From Streptomyces sp. BK208 (lineage in GTDB: Bacteria > Actinomycetota > Actinomycetes > Streptomycetales > Streptomycetaceae), in assembly GCF_004364245.1 (NCBI RefSeq), contig NZ_SOAV01000007.1:370817-434816 (forward strand): a stretch of 64,000 nucleotides of DNA, read 5' to 3'. How positions within the stretch are numbered: position 1 is the first letter of the stretch; the number at the start of each line of letters is the position of its first letter. Positions 41,607 to 51,096 of the stretch are shown piece after piece. The position numbers and the translations under genes were made by a program. The notes beneath the pieces are model-generated. The model saw only the letters and a program-made list of their open reading frames with translations, was not told where the DNA came from and searched no databases.

Positions 41607-43475
41607 ATGACTTCGCCCGACACCTCCTCGCATCCGGCCGGCGCCGACCGCACCTTCCAAGTGGACCTGCGCGGTCTCGTCGACCTCCTCTCCCACCACC
41701 TCTACTCCAGCCCCCGCGTCTACCTGCGCGAACTCCTGCAGAACGCGGTGGACGCGCTGACCGCCCGCCACCGCCTCGAACCGGCCGCCCCCGCCGGCGC
41801 CTTCGGTATCCGCCTGTACGCCGACGGCTCGGTCGTCCGGGTCGAGGACGACGGCGTCGGACTCACCGAGGCCGACGTGCACACCTTCCTCGCCACGATC
41901 GGCCGCAGCAGCAAGCGCGCCGAGCAGGTCGCGGAGCAGCGCGCCGACTTCATCGGCCAGTTCGGCATCGGACTGCTCTCCTGCTTCCTGGTCGCGGACG
42001 AGATCCACGTCCTGAGCCGCTCCGCCCGTACCCCCGACGCGCCCGCCGTGGAGTGGCGCGGACGCGGTGACGGCAGCTACACCGTCCGCACCCTGCGCGC
42101 CTCCGCACGCCCCCGGCCCGGCACCACGGTCACGCTGACCCCGCGCGCCGACGCCGGTGAGTGGACCCGGCCCGCACAGGTGCACGCGCTGGCCCGGCAC
42201 TTCGGCTCCCTGCTGCGTCACCCGGTGACCTTCGACGACGGCACGCACGGCACGCACGGCACGGACGGACCGGGCGGCGCGCCCGTCAACCCCGAGCCCG
42301 CCCCCTGGACGCGTACGTACCCCACCCCGGGTGCCCGTTCCCGAGCGCTGGCCGCGTACGGCGAGGAGGTCCTCGGGTTCACGCCGCTGGACACCATCGA
42401 ACTGGACCTGCCGGCCGTCGGCCTCAAGGGCATCGCGTGCGTGCTGCCGGATGCGGTGCCCGCCGGGCGGCGCCACGGCCACCGCGTCCACGTCAAGGGC
42501 ATGCTGCTGTCCGAGCAGGCCGAGGAGATCCTGCCCGAGTGGGCGTTCTTCGTCCGGTGCGTCGTCGACGCCGAGAGCCTGCGCCCGACGGCGTCCCGCG
42601 AGTCCCTGTACGAGGACGACACCCTGGCCGCCGTCCGCGATGCCCTCGCCGAGCGGCTGCGTGCCTGGATCGCCCGCGCCGCCGCAAGCGACCCGGACCT
42701 GCTCGCCCGCTTCCTCAAGGCCCACCACCTGGCCGTGAAGTCCCTCGCCGTGCACGACGACGAGATCCTGCGGATGCTGCTGCCCTGGCTGCCGTTCGAG
42801 ACCACCGACGGCCACACCACCCTCGACGAGTTCGCCCGCACCCACCGCACCGTGCTCGTGACGTCCAGTGTGGAGGAGTTCCGGCAGGTCGCCTCCATCG
42901 CCTCCGCCGCCGGGCTCGGCGTCGTCAACGGCGGCTACACGTACGACCGCGAACTGGTCCACCGGCTGCCCGAGATCAAGCCCGAGGCGAGCGTCGCCGA
43001 CCTGGACCCGGCGACCCTCACCGCGCACCTCGACCCCGTCGACCGCGAGACGGAGCTGGCCGCCGCGGCCTACCTCGCCCGCGCCCGGGACGCCCTCGCC
43101 GTCTTCGACTGCGACGTGGCGCTGCGCACCTTCCAGCCCGCCTCCGCCCCCGCCCTCCTCGTCGACAGCCGCGAGGCCCGGCACGAGCGCACCCGCTCCC
43201 AGCTCGCCCGCGAGCAGGAGGGCGGCCTGTGGGGCGACATCCTCGGCGCCCTGCGCCAAGAGGCCCCGCGAGCCCAGCTGATCCTCAACCAGCTGAACCC
43301 GCTGGTCCGCACCGCCGTCGCCATCGACGAACCCGAACTGGCCCGCACCAGCGCCGAAGCGCTCTACGGCCAGGCCGCGCTGCTGTCCCGGCGCCCGCTC
43401 AGGCCCGCCGAGTCGAGCCTCATCAACCGCTCCTTCCTCGACCTCCTCGCCCACGCCCTCCGCAAGGACAGCTGA
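41607..43475 (+). CDS. Hsp90-like GHKL ATPase
   Basis: A 622-aa HtpG-type protein. The nucleotide site is complete: YLRELLQNAVDAL (Glu42, Asn46, Asp49), VEDDGVGL, and the lid GQFGIGLLSCFLVAD. The middle domain has LRPTASRESLYEDD, where the SRE Arg matches the catalytic-loop Arg of Hsp90. The C-terminal part diverges from HtpG and lacks a recognisable classic dimerisation end. Its setting between TPR-type genes and behind an SMC operon is unlike housekeeping htpG, so it may be a dedicated chaperone for the complex. The next gene starts two bases after its stop. Confidence 0.9.
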   Translation: MTSPDTSSHPAGADRTFQVDLRGLVDLLSHHLYSSPRVYLRELLQNAVDALTARHRLEPAAPAGAFGIRLYADGSVVRVEDDGVGLTEADVHTFLATIGRSSKRAEQVAEQRADFIGQFGIGLLSCFLVADEIHVLSRSARTPDAPAVEWRGRGDGSYTVRTLRASARPRPGTTVTLTPRADAGEWTRPAQVHALARHFGSLLRHPVTFDDGTHGTHGTDGPGGAPVNPEPAPWTRTYPTPGARSRALAAYGEEVLGFTPLDTIELDLPAVGLKGIACVLPDAVPAGRRHGHRVHVKGMLLSEQAEEILPEWAFFVRCVVDAESLRPTASRESLYEDDTLAAVRDALAERLRAWIARAAASDPDLLARFLKAHHLAVKSLAVHDDEILRMLLPWLPFETTDGHTTLDEFARTHRTVLVTSSVEEFRQVASIASAAGLGVVNGGYTYDRELVHRLPEIKPEASVADLDPATLTAHLDPVDRETELAAAAYLARARDALAVFDCDVALRTFQPASAPALLVDSREARHERTRSQLAREQEGGLWGDILGALRQEAPRAQLILNQLNPLVRTAVAIDEPELARTSAEALYGQAALLSRRPLRPAESSLINRSFLDLLAHALRKDS

Positions 43476-43477
43476 CG

Positions 43478-46400
43478 ATGCCCACCGCACCCCACCCCCA
43501 GAGCACGGACGAGCTGTACGAGGCGCTCCGCGCCAACGACCGGCGGCCCTACGGCCGGACCCGCACCGTCACCGCCGAGGAACTCGTCGACGTCGCCGAA
43601 CAGTTCGCGGAGCCCGTTCCGCTCGTCCACGCGCTGCTCGAACTCCAGGAGGCGTACACCTACGGTTCCGAGCCCCGTAAGTCGCCCGTCGTCTTCGCCC
43701 GTCTGCTCACCCTCTTCGACGAGCAGCCCGACGTCTTCGACGAGCGCCTGCGGCACACGCTCTTCTGGCGGTTCAAGTGGGTGGCCAACGCCCTGCGCGC
43801 CCTGCCCGAGATACCGCTGGCCAGCCTGCGGCAGTGGATGACCGAGATGCGCGAGCGGTACGAGAAGGCCGGCCTCGGCCTCCAGCCCTACTACGGGCAG
43901 ATGTACCAGCTCGCCGCCCACGTCGGCGAGGACACCGCCCCCGCCTACGAGTTGTGGGCGGCGCGCACCCGCACCCGGCTCAGCGACTGCGAGGCCTGCG
44001 AGACCTGCGAACGCGCCCTGTACCGGCTCGCGGCGGGCGACGACGAGCGGGCGCTCGACGTCTGGGAGCCCGTCCTGGCAGGAAAGGAGTCATGCCAGGA
44101 GGAACCGGCCCGCTCCGTCTCGTACGCGCTGCTGCCCCTGGTGCGCACCGGTCGCGTCGACCGGGCCCGCGAACTGCACCTGGCCGGTTACCGCGGTTGC
44201 CGGCGCAATCCCGGCATGGCCGGTGAGGTCGGCCGGCACCTGGAGTTCTGCGCGCTGACCGGCAACGAGGCACGCGGCCTCGAACTGCTCGCCGAGAACC
44301 GGAACCTGTTCGAGGAGCTCGACTCCCCGCTCTCTCTGCTCGACTTCCTCACCGGCGTGGAGGTCCTCCTCCAGCGGGTCGAGACCCTGGGCCACGGCGC
44401 ACTGCCCGCCGCCGGCTACGCGGGCCGTACCTGGACGGTGGCCGGCCTGCGCGCCGAGGTGCGGGGGCGCGCCGACGACTTCGCCTCCCGCTTCGACGCC
44501 CGCAACGGGACCACCGCCCACAGTGACCGCCGCCGGGCCCGCCTCGACCGCGCCCCGCTCCTGGACGCGCTGGAGCTGACCCTGCGCCCCCGTGCCCTGG
44601 ACGACTTGGCTCCGGCCGTGCCGGTCGCCGTACCCGCCGCCCCCGCGGCCGTCGCCGTACCCGAGTCACTGGCCGAACTCGTCGCCAGGGCGCGGGCGCT
44701 GCACGAGCAAGGACATCCGGACGCGGCGGCCTGCTGGGCGGAGCTGCGCACCCGGGCCACCGCCCGTGACTACACGCACCCCGACGACCCGGCCGTGGGT
44801 CCGCTCGCGCGTTTGCGCGCCGACCTGCTCGCCGAGGAGGGGAGCCGGGCGGGGGAGAGGGACGACTTCGCGGAGGCGGCCGACCTCCACGAGGAGGCGG
44901 CGGGCCTGTACGACGACGCCGGAGCCCCCGGCCACGCTGCACTCGCCCGGGCGTGCGCCCTGCTCGCCGCGGCCGAGGCCGTGGGGGAATCCCCCGCCGA
45001 GACGGCGACTCCGGCGGAGGCCCGGACGGAGGTCGCGGCAACGGCCCGCGCGGGTGTCTTGGCCGAAGACGCGGTGGACGCCCCTGCCGAGGCTGGGATC
45101 CGGTCGGAGGACCGGACGGATGCCAGGTCGGATGCCCGGTCGGAGGACCCGACGACGTCTCGGGCGGGGGCTCCCGCGCAGGCCAGGCCGGGAGCTGCCG
45201 CGGAGTCCACGGCGGGAGCCTCCGCGGAGGTCACGACGCCCGCGGCCACCGTGTCCTCTGCCGAGGCCGCCGCGGAGACGAAGGCCGCCGCGCTGACCGC
45301 CGCGCACGCGGCCATGGTCCGCCTGCACGAGGGGACGCCCGGTCTCACCCCGTACCAGGAGGCCCGTCTGCTGCGGCTGCGGGCGACCGCGCTCGGCCTG
45401 CGCCTGCAGGCATCGGGCCGCGAGGAGCACGTGGCGCCGGTGCTCGCCGAGGTCGACCTGCTGCACGCGTTCGCCACCCGGCACGACATCGTCGGGCAGG
45501 TCTCCGGCGCCCTGCTGCTGCGGGCCAGCACGCATGCGATCTCCGGCGACCTGCCCGCCGCCCTCGCCCAGACCGACGCGCTCCTCGACCGGTTGAAGTC
45601 GCACGGCCCCGCCTGGCACCTGCCCCGCGCGCTGGGACTGCGCGGAAAACTGCACCTCGGCCTGCGGGACGCGTCGGCCGCGCACGCGGACCTGGGCGAG
45701 GCGCTGCGGCTGGCCGCCGACTGGCCGGCCGACGCCATGGACACCGCTCGCCTCCACAGCGATCTCGCCGAAACCTGCGTGCACCTGGGCCGCCCCGACG
45801 AGGCCCTGCGCCACCTGACCCGCTCGGCCGAGCTGAGCCTCCGCGGCGGCAGCCGGTTCGACGCCTACTGCACCTACAGCAACGCCGCCCGGCTCAGCCT
45901 GGACCTCGGCCGCGTCGAGGACTGCATCGCCCTGCTCGACTCCGTGCTGGCCGAACCGGACGTCGCCGCGGGGGAGCTGGACGACCGGCTGACCGCTCAG
46001 CTGCGCCTGACCCGTGCTCGCGCGCTGCACGCGGGGGACGACCTCAAGGCCGCCACGACGGAGTTCGTCGCTCTCGCGGCCGAGTCGGCGGGCTGGGACG
46101 ACGACCCCGGGAGCCATGCCATGATCGCCGCGGAGACGGCCGTACTGCTCGCCGAGTCGGGCGAGTTCGGCCGGGCCCGCGAGGCGGCCGACCAGGCGCT
46201 CGCCGCCCACGCCCGCGCTCCTCGCCATGAGGAGCTCAGCAACTGCCTGCGCGAACTGGCCCGCCTCCAGGCCCAGCAGCAGGGGCCCGACGGACTGCCC
46301 GACGCTCTCGCCTTCCTCGCCGACGCGGGCCGCGTCGCCGACGGCGCCCGCTCCGCGGGGTACGAGGCCCACGGCCGTCCGCTGGACTCCGCGCTCGCCT

Positions 46401-46687
46401 ACGAGCACGGTCGGGTCAACGCCTACGCGGGCGCGTACGAGGACGCTCTGAGCGCGCTGGAGCAGGCTCTGGCCCTGGTCGGCGAGCCGGGCCCGGACGG
46501 CGAGCGCGCCGGCGAGTGGGCCGAGTGCGTCCGGCTCGCGGGCGCGGTGGAGGGCCTCTACCTGGAACGCCCCGCTCCCGCGCTCACCCGCCTGGACGCG
46601 GCGGCCTCCCGGCTGATCGCCCTGGGCCACACCGAGGAGGCCGAGCCGCTGACGTCCTTGGCGGCCCGGCTGCGCGACGAGGAGTAA
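43478..46687 (+). CDS. 1,069-aa TPR protein
   Basis: Large cytoplasmic helical-repeat protein. The N-terminal 370 residues are a helical domain with a Cys-rich patch LSDCEACETCERALYRLAAG. A middle stretch (about 505-605) is low-complexity Ala/Glu/Thr/Ser. The C-terminal half (about 600-1065) is a run of TPR units (LRGKLHLGLRDASAAHADLG, AETCVHLGRPDEALRHLTRS, NAARLSLDLGRVEDCIALLD, AVLLAESGEFGRAREAADQA). It begins 2 bases after the Hsp90-like gene. TPR proteins are classic Hsp90 partners, so physical partnership is a reasonable inference. Confidence 0.9.
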   Translation: MPTAPHPQSTDELYEALRANDRRPYGRTRTVTAEELVDVAEQFAEPVPLVHALLELQEAYTYGSEPRKSPVVFARLLTLFDEQPDVFDERLRHTLFWRFKWVANALRALPEIPLASLRQWMTEMRERYEKAGLGLQPYYGQMYQLAAHVGEDTAPAYELWAARTRTRLSDCEACETCERALYRLAAGDDERALDVWEPVLAGKESCQEEPARSVSYALLPLVRTGRVDRARELHLAGYRGCRRNPGMAGEVGRHLEFCALTGNEARGLELLAENRNLFEELDSPLSLLDFLTGVEVLLQRVETLGHGALPAAGYAGRTWTVAGLRAEVRGRADDFASRFDARNGTTAHSDRRRARLDRAPLLDALELTLRPRALDDLAPAVPVAVPAAPAAVAVPESLAELVARARALHEQGHPDAAACWAELRTRATARDYTHPDDPAVGPLARLRADLLAEEGSRAGERDDFAEAADLHEEAAGLYDDAGAPGHAALARACALLAAAEAVGESPAETATPAEARTEVAATARAGVLAEDAVDAPAEAGIRSEDRTDARSDARSEDPTTSRAGAPAQARPGAAAESTAGASAEVTTPAATVSSAEAAAETKAAALTAAHAAMVRLHEGTPGLTPYQEARLLRLRATALGLRLQASGREEHVAPVLAEVDLLHAFATRHDIVGQVSGALLLRASTHAISGDLPAALAQTDALLDRLKSHGPAWHLPRALGLRGKLHLGLRDASAAHADLGEALRLAADWPADAMDTARLHSDLAETCVHLGRPDEALRHLTRSAELSLRGGSRFDAYCTYSNAARLSLDLGRVEDCIALLDSVLAEPDVAAGELDDRLTAQLRLTRARALHAGDDLKAATTEFVALAAESAGWDDDPGSHAMIAAETAVLLAESGEFGRAREAADQALAAHARAPRHEELSNCLRELARLQAQQQGPDGLPDALAFLADAGRVADGARSAGYEAHGRPLDSALAYEHGRVNAYAGAYEDALSALEQALALVGEPGPDGERAGEWAECVRLAGAVEGLYLERPAPALTRLDAAASRLIALGHTEEAEPLTSLAARLRDEE

Positions 46688-46709
46688 CGCCCGCCGTCGC
46701 GAGCCCGCC

Positions 46710-46727
46710 GAAGCCCAGCAGGGCTTC
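46710..46727 (+). terminator. Short hairpin after the TPR gene
   Basis: GAAGCCC / GGGCTTC with an AGCA loop, 23 bases past the stop codon. Confidence 0.5.
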
Positions 46728-46774
46728 CGGGCTTCAGGGGGCCTCCGGAGCAGTCAGGGCCCCGGGGCTCCCAC

Positions 46775-46828
46775 GGCACGCGGGGCTGCCGGAGCGTCTC
46801 CCGGGAGCCCCGAACAGCCCCGCGTGCC
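46775..46828. terminator. Long hairpin between convergent genes
   Basis: 14-bp arms GGCACGCGGGGCTG and CAGCCCCGCGTGCC enclose 26 bases, between the end of the SMC/Hsp90 operon and the convergent membrane-protein gene. Likely bidirectional terminator. Confidence 0.7.
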
Positions 46829-46908
46829 ACACCGGGCAGCCGCCGAACCCTCGCTGGAACGGCCGAACCCTCGCCGCGGTGGCGGGTGTCGCCGTCGTCG
46901 CCGCTGAC

Positions 46909-47451
46909 TCAGGGGTGCGACAGCTGTCCCGTGCGGCCGCCCCGTCGGCCTATCCGCTCCTGGCCCCGCTCGGCGGCCCGGGTCTGCCGCCTCGCCCGGC
47001 GACGCTCACGGCGCATGGCCCGGGCGGTGCTGCTCGGCACCGACACCACACCGTGCCGCTGGTTCCACACCTGCCGGGTCACCCACACGTCCAGCACGCC
47101 CCAGGTGGCCACCACCGTGCCCGCGACACTCGCGAGCACCATCGGGAACGCCAGCCAGGACTCCGCCATGGTGCACAGGAAGGCCACCATCGCCGAGATG
47201 AGCGTCACGGCGACGACGAGCACCGCGCGCACGGCCGCCGTCCGCACCGGATCCGGCAACCGGGGACGCCGTGCCGGCTCCTCACGCCACAACGGCCGGT
47301 GTTCCGGCTGTCCTTCGCGCGCCCGCGTGTCCGGCCCGGTCGCAGGAATGCCGCGGCCCGGTACCTCGGGTGCCCCCGAGGCCACCGGCGCGCTCACTCC
47401 GGTCGTGCCACCGTCCGGCGCCCCGCGCCGCTCCGCCGTGCCCATCAACAT
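46909..47451 (-). CDS. Hypothetical membrane protein with basic C-terminal tail
   Basis: A 180-aa protein. A disordered Pro/Gly/Arg-rich N-terminus (about 65 residues) is followed by two hydrophobic segments (VRTAAVRAVLVVAVTLISAM; WLAFPMVLASVAGTVVATWG) and a strongly basic tail (ARAMRRERRRARRQTRAAER). ATG 47451 follows GGGGAG; ATG 47445 and GTG 47463 are alternatives. It is divergent from the conservon. Function unknown. Confidence 0.65.
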   Translation of the reverse strand: MLMGTAERRGAPDGGTTGVSAPVASGAPEVPGRGIPATGPDTRAREGQPEHRPLWREEPARRPRLPDPVRTAAVRAVLVVAVTLISAMVAFLCTMAESWLAFPMVLASVAGTVVATWGVLDVWVTRQVWNQRHGVVSVPSSTARAMRRERRRARRQTRAAERGQERIGRRGGRTGQLSHP

Positions 47452-47871
47452 GTCACTCCCCACCGCCAGCAGACAGCTCGTCCGTGTCAGCCGACACGGC
47501 TCCCCTCTGGCTGCCCGGCTTGCGCCGCTTCACGCCACCCGGAGACGGGTTGCGGCTCCTGTGGCCGATTCCGCCTCCATTTCCCGTAGTGAAGGACGAA
47601 CGACGGGTCCCGGAGATTCCCGAAAAGCCCGCGCAGTCGAAGAATTTCGGCCAATCCGCCCGTCACGCCGGACGAACCGTCCGGCCTCGGCGAGCCGATC
47701 ACGGGAGGCAATCTCCCGTAATGACCGGACAACTGACCATCGCCGGTCCCGGGTGCGGAGGTTCGGCCTCCGGATGGGTCTTCGAGTTACCTGTGCGTCA
47801 GTAGTAGGCTCGCGCCGTTTGTTGACGCACATGTGTACCCCCCGTCGGTGGGGGTCGAGCTGGGGGAGGCC
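47452..47871. other. Divergent intergenic region upstream of the conservon
   Basis: 420 bases without a gene. A possible promoter for the conservon is TTCGAG (47781-47786), 18-base spacer, TAGGCT (47805-47810). Nearer the start, CCCCCC...GGGGG can form a short hairpin before GGGGGAGG, the kinase gene's ribosome-binding site, and could mask it. Confidence 0.45.
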
Positions 47872-50655
47872 ATGCGCTTTCGCGGGAAGTCGATCCGCCG
47901 GAAGATCGTGGCGCTGCTTCTCGTGCCGCTGGTGTCCCTGACCGTGATCTGGGCCTTCGCCACGGTACTGACGGGACGCGAGGCGGCACAGCTGTTCAGC
48001 GCGTCCACCGTCGTCGAGAAGATCGGCTACCCGGTCGAGGACGCCGTCCGCGTGCTCCAGCAGGAACGCCGGCAGACCCTCGTCCACCTGGCCGACCCGC
48101 GTGCCTCCGACGGACTCGCCGCCCTGGAGCGCAGCCGCACCGCCACGGACGAGGCCGTCGCCGAGATCCGCCGCAACGCGGCCGACGCCGACGTGCGGGA
48201 CGACCTCGGCGAGCCCGGAGAGGAACGGCTCACCGCCGTACTGGACGCCTTCGACGGCATCGGCTCCCTGCGCCGCAGCGTCGAGGACGGCACCGTCGAC
48301 CGCGCGCAGGCCCTCGGCCTCTACAACCGTCTGGTCGACCCCTGCCACGATCTCCTCGCCAACCTCGACGTCGTCGACGAGGTGGGCCTGGACAAGCAGT
48401 ACCGGGCGCTGGTCAACGTCTCCCGCGCGCGTGAACTGCTCTCCCGCGAGGACGCCCTCCTCGGCTCCGCCCTGGTCACCGGGGGCCTCACCCGCACCGA
48501 GACCCGGGACGTCTCCGACCTGGTCGCCCAGCGCACCATGATGTACGACATCAACCTGCCGCTGCTGCCCGCCACCGAACGCGGCCGCTACCAGCGTTTC
48601 TGGAAGAACGCGGCCTCCGCCCCCCTCCGCGTCGCCGAACAGGCCGCCGTCTCCACCGCGAGCGGGATGCCGCGCGGTGTCACCGCCAAGAGCTGGGACA
48701 CCGCCGCCGGGAGCGTCCTGGAGGAACTCGCCGACCTCGACGACCACGCCGCCGACCGCTACCAGGAGCGCGTCGACCCGGTCGCCACCAACACCATCGC
48801 CAAGGCCGTCATCGCCGGAGCGCTCGGCCTGATCGCCCTGCTCTACTCGCTCTTCCTGTCCGTGCGCGTCGGCCGTTCCCTCATCCGCGACCTCAAGCAG
48901 CTGCGCCTGGAGGCCCACGAAGCCTCCGGGGTCCGCCTGCCCAGCGTGATGCGCCGCCTCTCGGCGGGCGAGGAGGTCGACGTCGAGACCGAGGTGCCCC
49001 GCCTGGAGTACGACAGGAACGAGATGGGCGAGGTCGGCCAGGCCCTCAACACCCTCCAGCGGGCCGCCGTGGAAGCCGCCGTCAAGCAGGCCGAACTCCG
49101 TGCGGGTGTCTCCGAGGTCTTCGTCAACCTCGCCCGCCGCAGCCAGGTGCTCCTGCACAAGCAGCTCACCCTGCTCGACACCATGGAGCGCAGGACCGAG
49201 GACACCGAGGAACTCGCGGACCTGTTCCGGCTGGACCACCTGACCACGCGCATGCGCCGGCACGCCGAGGGCCTGGTCATCCTCTCCGGCGCCGCACCCT
49301 CCCGGCAGTGGCGCAAGCCCGTCCAGCTCATGGACGTGGTCCGCGCCGCCGTCGCGGAGGTCGAGGACTACGAGCGCATCGAGGTCCGCAGGCTGCCCCG
49401 CGTCGCCGTCACCGGACCCGCGGTCGCCGACCTCACCCACCTGGTTGCCGAACTCCTGGAGAACGCCACGGTGTTCTCGCCCCCGCACACCGCGGTCCAG
49501 GTGCTCGGCGAGCGCGTCGCCAACGGCTTCACGCTGGAGATCCACGACCGCGGCCTCGGCATGGCCGCAGACGCCCTCCTCGACGCCAACCTCCGGCTGG
49601 CCGAGACACCCGAGTTCGAGCTGTCCGACACCGACCGGCTCGGCCTGTTCGTCGTCAGCCGGCTCGCCCAGCGGCAGAACGTCCGGGTGTCCCTGCAGCC
49701 CTCCCCGTACGGCGGCACCACCGCGGTCGTCTTCGTCCCCGACGCCCTCCTCACCGACGACGCCCCGGACACCAACGGCGTCGGTTTCCGCCTCGACCGT
49801 CCTCAGCACGTCAGGGACAAGGAGCGCGAGGAGAGCCGCCGTTCCGGCCTCTCGCACGTGCCCGCCCGGCTCCAGGACCGGCCGACCGCGCTGCTGGGCG
49901 GCCCCGTCGAGCTGGAGGCGCCCGTGGACCTGGACGCCCTCGACGGCCTGCCCGGAGCGCTGGACGACCAGGACAGCGAGCGCGGCGGCCTGTTCCGGCC
50001 GCGCCGGTCACTGACCGCGGCCGACGACGACCCGGTGGACCAGCGCGGCGGACGGCGACGCTCCGAGACCCGACCCGAGGGCGAACCGGCCCAGGGCGGG
50101 ACCGAGGAGAACGCGCCGGTCGCGCTGCCGCGCCGTCGTACCCCCAAGCTGGTCAGCTCGCACGGTCGCCCGGTCCCCGAACGACCCGCCCGCGGCGACG
50201 CCGACGGGCCGCGCACGACAGGCACCGGCCGGCCGGAGCACCCGGCCGCCGCCCCGCCGCGGGCGGACGAACTGCCCGCCCTGCCCGCCCGCCGCCGAGG
50301 AGACCGCACCGGGGAGCGCGCCGAGGGCCGTGCGGACGGCGCCGCCCCCGGCCGTGACGGCGGCGGCGTGCCCCCCGCGAGCGGGGCCGCTCAGGCCCCC
50401 GGCGCCGGGACCGGCGCGCTGCCCCGGCGGGTACGTCAGGCCAACCTGGCCCCTCAGCTCAGGCAGAGTCCCGAACCCTCCGCCGAGGACCGCTCCGATC
50501 CGGCCGACCGCGACGCCGACGAGGTCCGCAGCCGTATGGCCTCGCTCCAGCGCGGCTGGCAGCGCGGCCGCAAGGAGAACGCCGCGGGTGACGACCCACC
50601 CGGCGGCACAGCACCAACAGCACCACGAGGAACGACAAAGGGGGACGGTCGATGA
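47872..50655 (+). CDS. Conservon sensor kinase-like protein (CvnA) with NIT domain
   Basis: A 927-aa protein. A first transmembrane helix (KIVALLLVPLVSLTVIWAFA, about 11-30), an extracytoplasmic NIT (nitrate/nitrite-sensing type) domain to about 300, a second helix (AGALGLIALLYSLFLSV, about 314-330), HAMP-like linker, then a HATPase_c domain with N-box ELLENATVFSP (about 525) and DRGLGM. No canonical phospho-accepting His box is evident, as is usual for CvnA. The last 280 residues are Pro/Arg/Gly-rich and disordered. Its stop overlaps the next start (ATGA). Confidence 0.93.
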   Translation: MRFRGKSIRRKIVALLLVPLVSLTVIWAFATVLTGREAAQLFSASTVVEKIGYPVEDAVRVLQQERRQTLVHLADPRASDGLAALERSRTATDEAVAEIRRNAADADVRDDLGEPGEERLTAVLDAFDGIGSLRRSVEDGTVDRAQALGLYNRLVDPCHDLLANLDVVDEVGLDKQYRALVNVSRARELLSREDALLGSALVTGGLTRTETRDVSDLVAQRTMMYDINLPLLPATERGRYQRFWKNAASAPLRVAEQAAVSTASGMPRGVTAKSWDTAAGSVLEELADLDDHAADRYQERVDPVATNTIAKAVIAGALGLIALLYSLFLSVRVGRSLIRDLKQLRLEAHEASGVRLPSVMRRLSAGEEVDVETEVPRLEYDRNEMGEVGQALNTLQRAAVEAAVKQAELRAGVSEVFVNLARRSQVLLHKQLTLLDTMERRTEDTEELADLFRLDHLTTRMRRHAEGLVILSGAAPSRQWRKPVQLMDVVRAAVAEVEDYERIEVRRLPRVAVTGPAVADLTHLVAELLENATVFSPPHTAVQVLGERVANGFTLEIHDRGLGMAADALLDANLRLAETPEFELSDTDRLGLFVVSRLAQRQNVRVSLQPSPYGGTTAVVFVPDALLTDDAPDTNGVGFRLDRPQHVRDKEREESRRSGLSHVPARLQDRPTALLGGPVELEAPVDLDALDGLPGALDDQDSERGGLFRPRRSLTAADDDPVDQRGGRRRSETRPEGEPAQGGTEENAPVALPRRRTPKLVSSHGRPVPERPARGDADGPRTTGTGRPEHPAAAPPRADELPALPARRRGDRTGERAEGRADGAAPGRDGGGVPPASGAAQAPGAGTGALPRRVRQANLAPQLRQSPEPSAEDRSDPADRDADEVRSRMASLQRGWQRGRKENAAGDDPPGGTAPTAPRGTTKGDGR

Positions 50656-51086
50656 CCGCACCGAAGGCGACCGGCCACACCGCGACCAAGTCCGGCGAGC
50701 TGAACTGGCTCCTCGACGACCTGGTGGACCGCGTCGCGAGCATCCGCAAGGCCGTCATCCTGTCCGGCGACGGTCTGGCGACGGGCGTATCCAAGGACCT
50801 GACCAGGGAGGACAGCGAGCACCTGGCCGCCGTGGCATCCGGCTTCCACAGCCTCGCCAAGGGTGTGGGCCGGCACTTCGAGGCGGGCAGCGTCCGGCAG
50901 ACCGTCGTAGAACTCGACGACGCCTTCCTGTTCGTCACGGCCGCGGGGGACGGAAGTTGCCTGGCCGTCCTGTCCGACGCCGACTCGGACGTCGGTCAGG
51001 TCGCCTACGAGATGACCCTCCTGGTCAAGCGGGTCGGCGTGCACCTGGGCACCGCTCCACGCACCGATCCGCGCTCGGACGGGTAA
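50652..51086 (+). CDS. Conservon roadblock/LC7 protein (CvnB)
   Basis: A 144-aa roadblock/LC7 protein: LNWLLDDLVDRVASIRKAVILSGDG, then VELDDAFLFVTAAGDGSCLAV. In conservons this protein joins CvnA, CvnC and the GTPase CvnD in a membrane-associated complex resembling a eukaryotic G-protein module. Start overlaps the kinase stop. Confidence 0.94.
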   Translation: MTAPKATGHTATKSGELNWLLDDLVDRVASIRKAVILSGDGLATGVSKDLTREDSEHLAAVASGFHSLAKGVGRHFEAGSVRQTVVELDDAFLFVTAAGDGSCLAVLSDADSDVGQVAYEMTLLVKRVGVHLGTAPRTDPRSDG

Positions 51087-51096
51087 GTGGGATGAC

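Noticed and set aside
33130..46687. Calling the SMC-like operon a Wadjet defence system
   Set aside because: No JetD/MksG TOPRIM nuclease is present in or next to the operon, and the first two subunits are assigned only by size and order.
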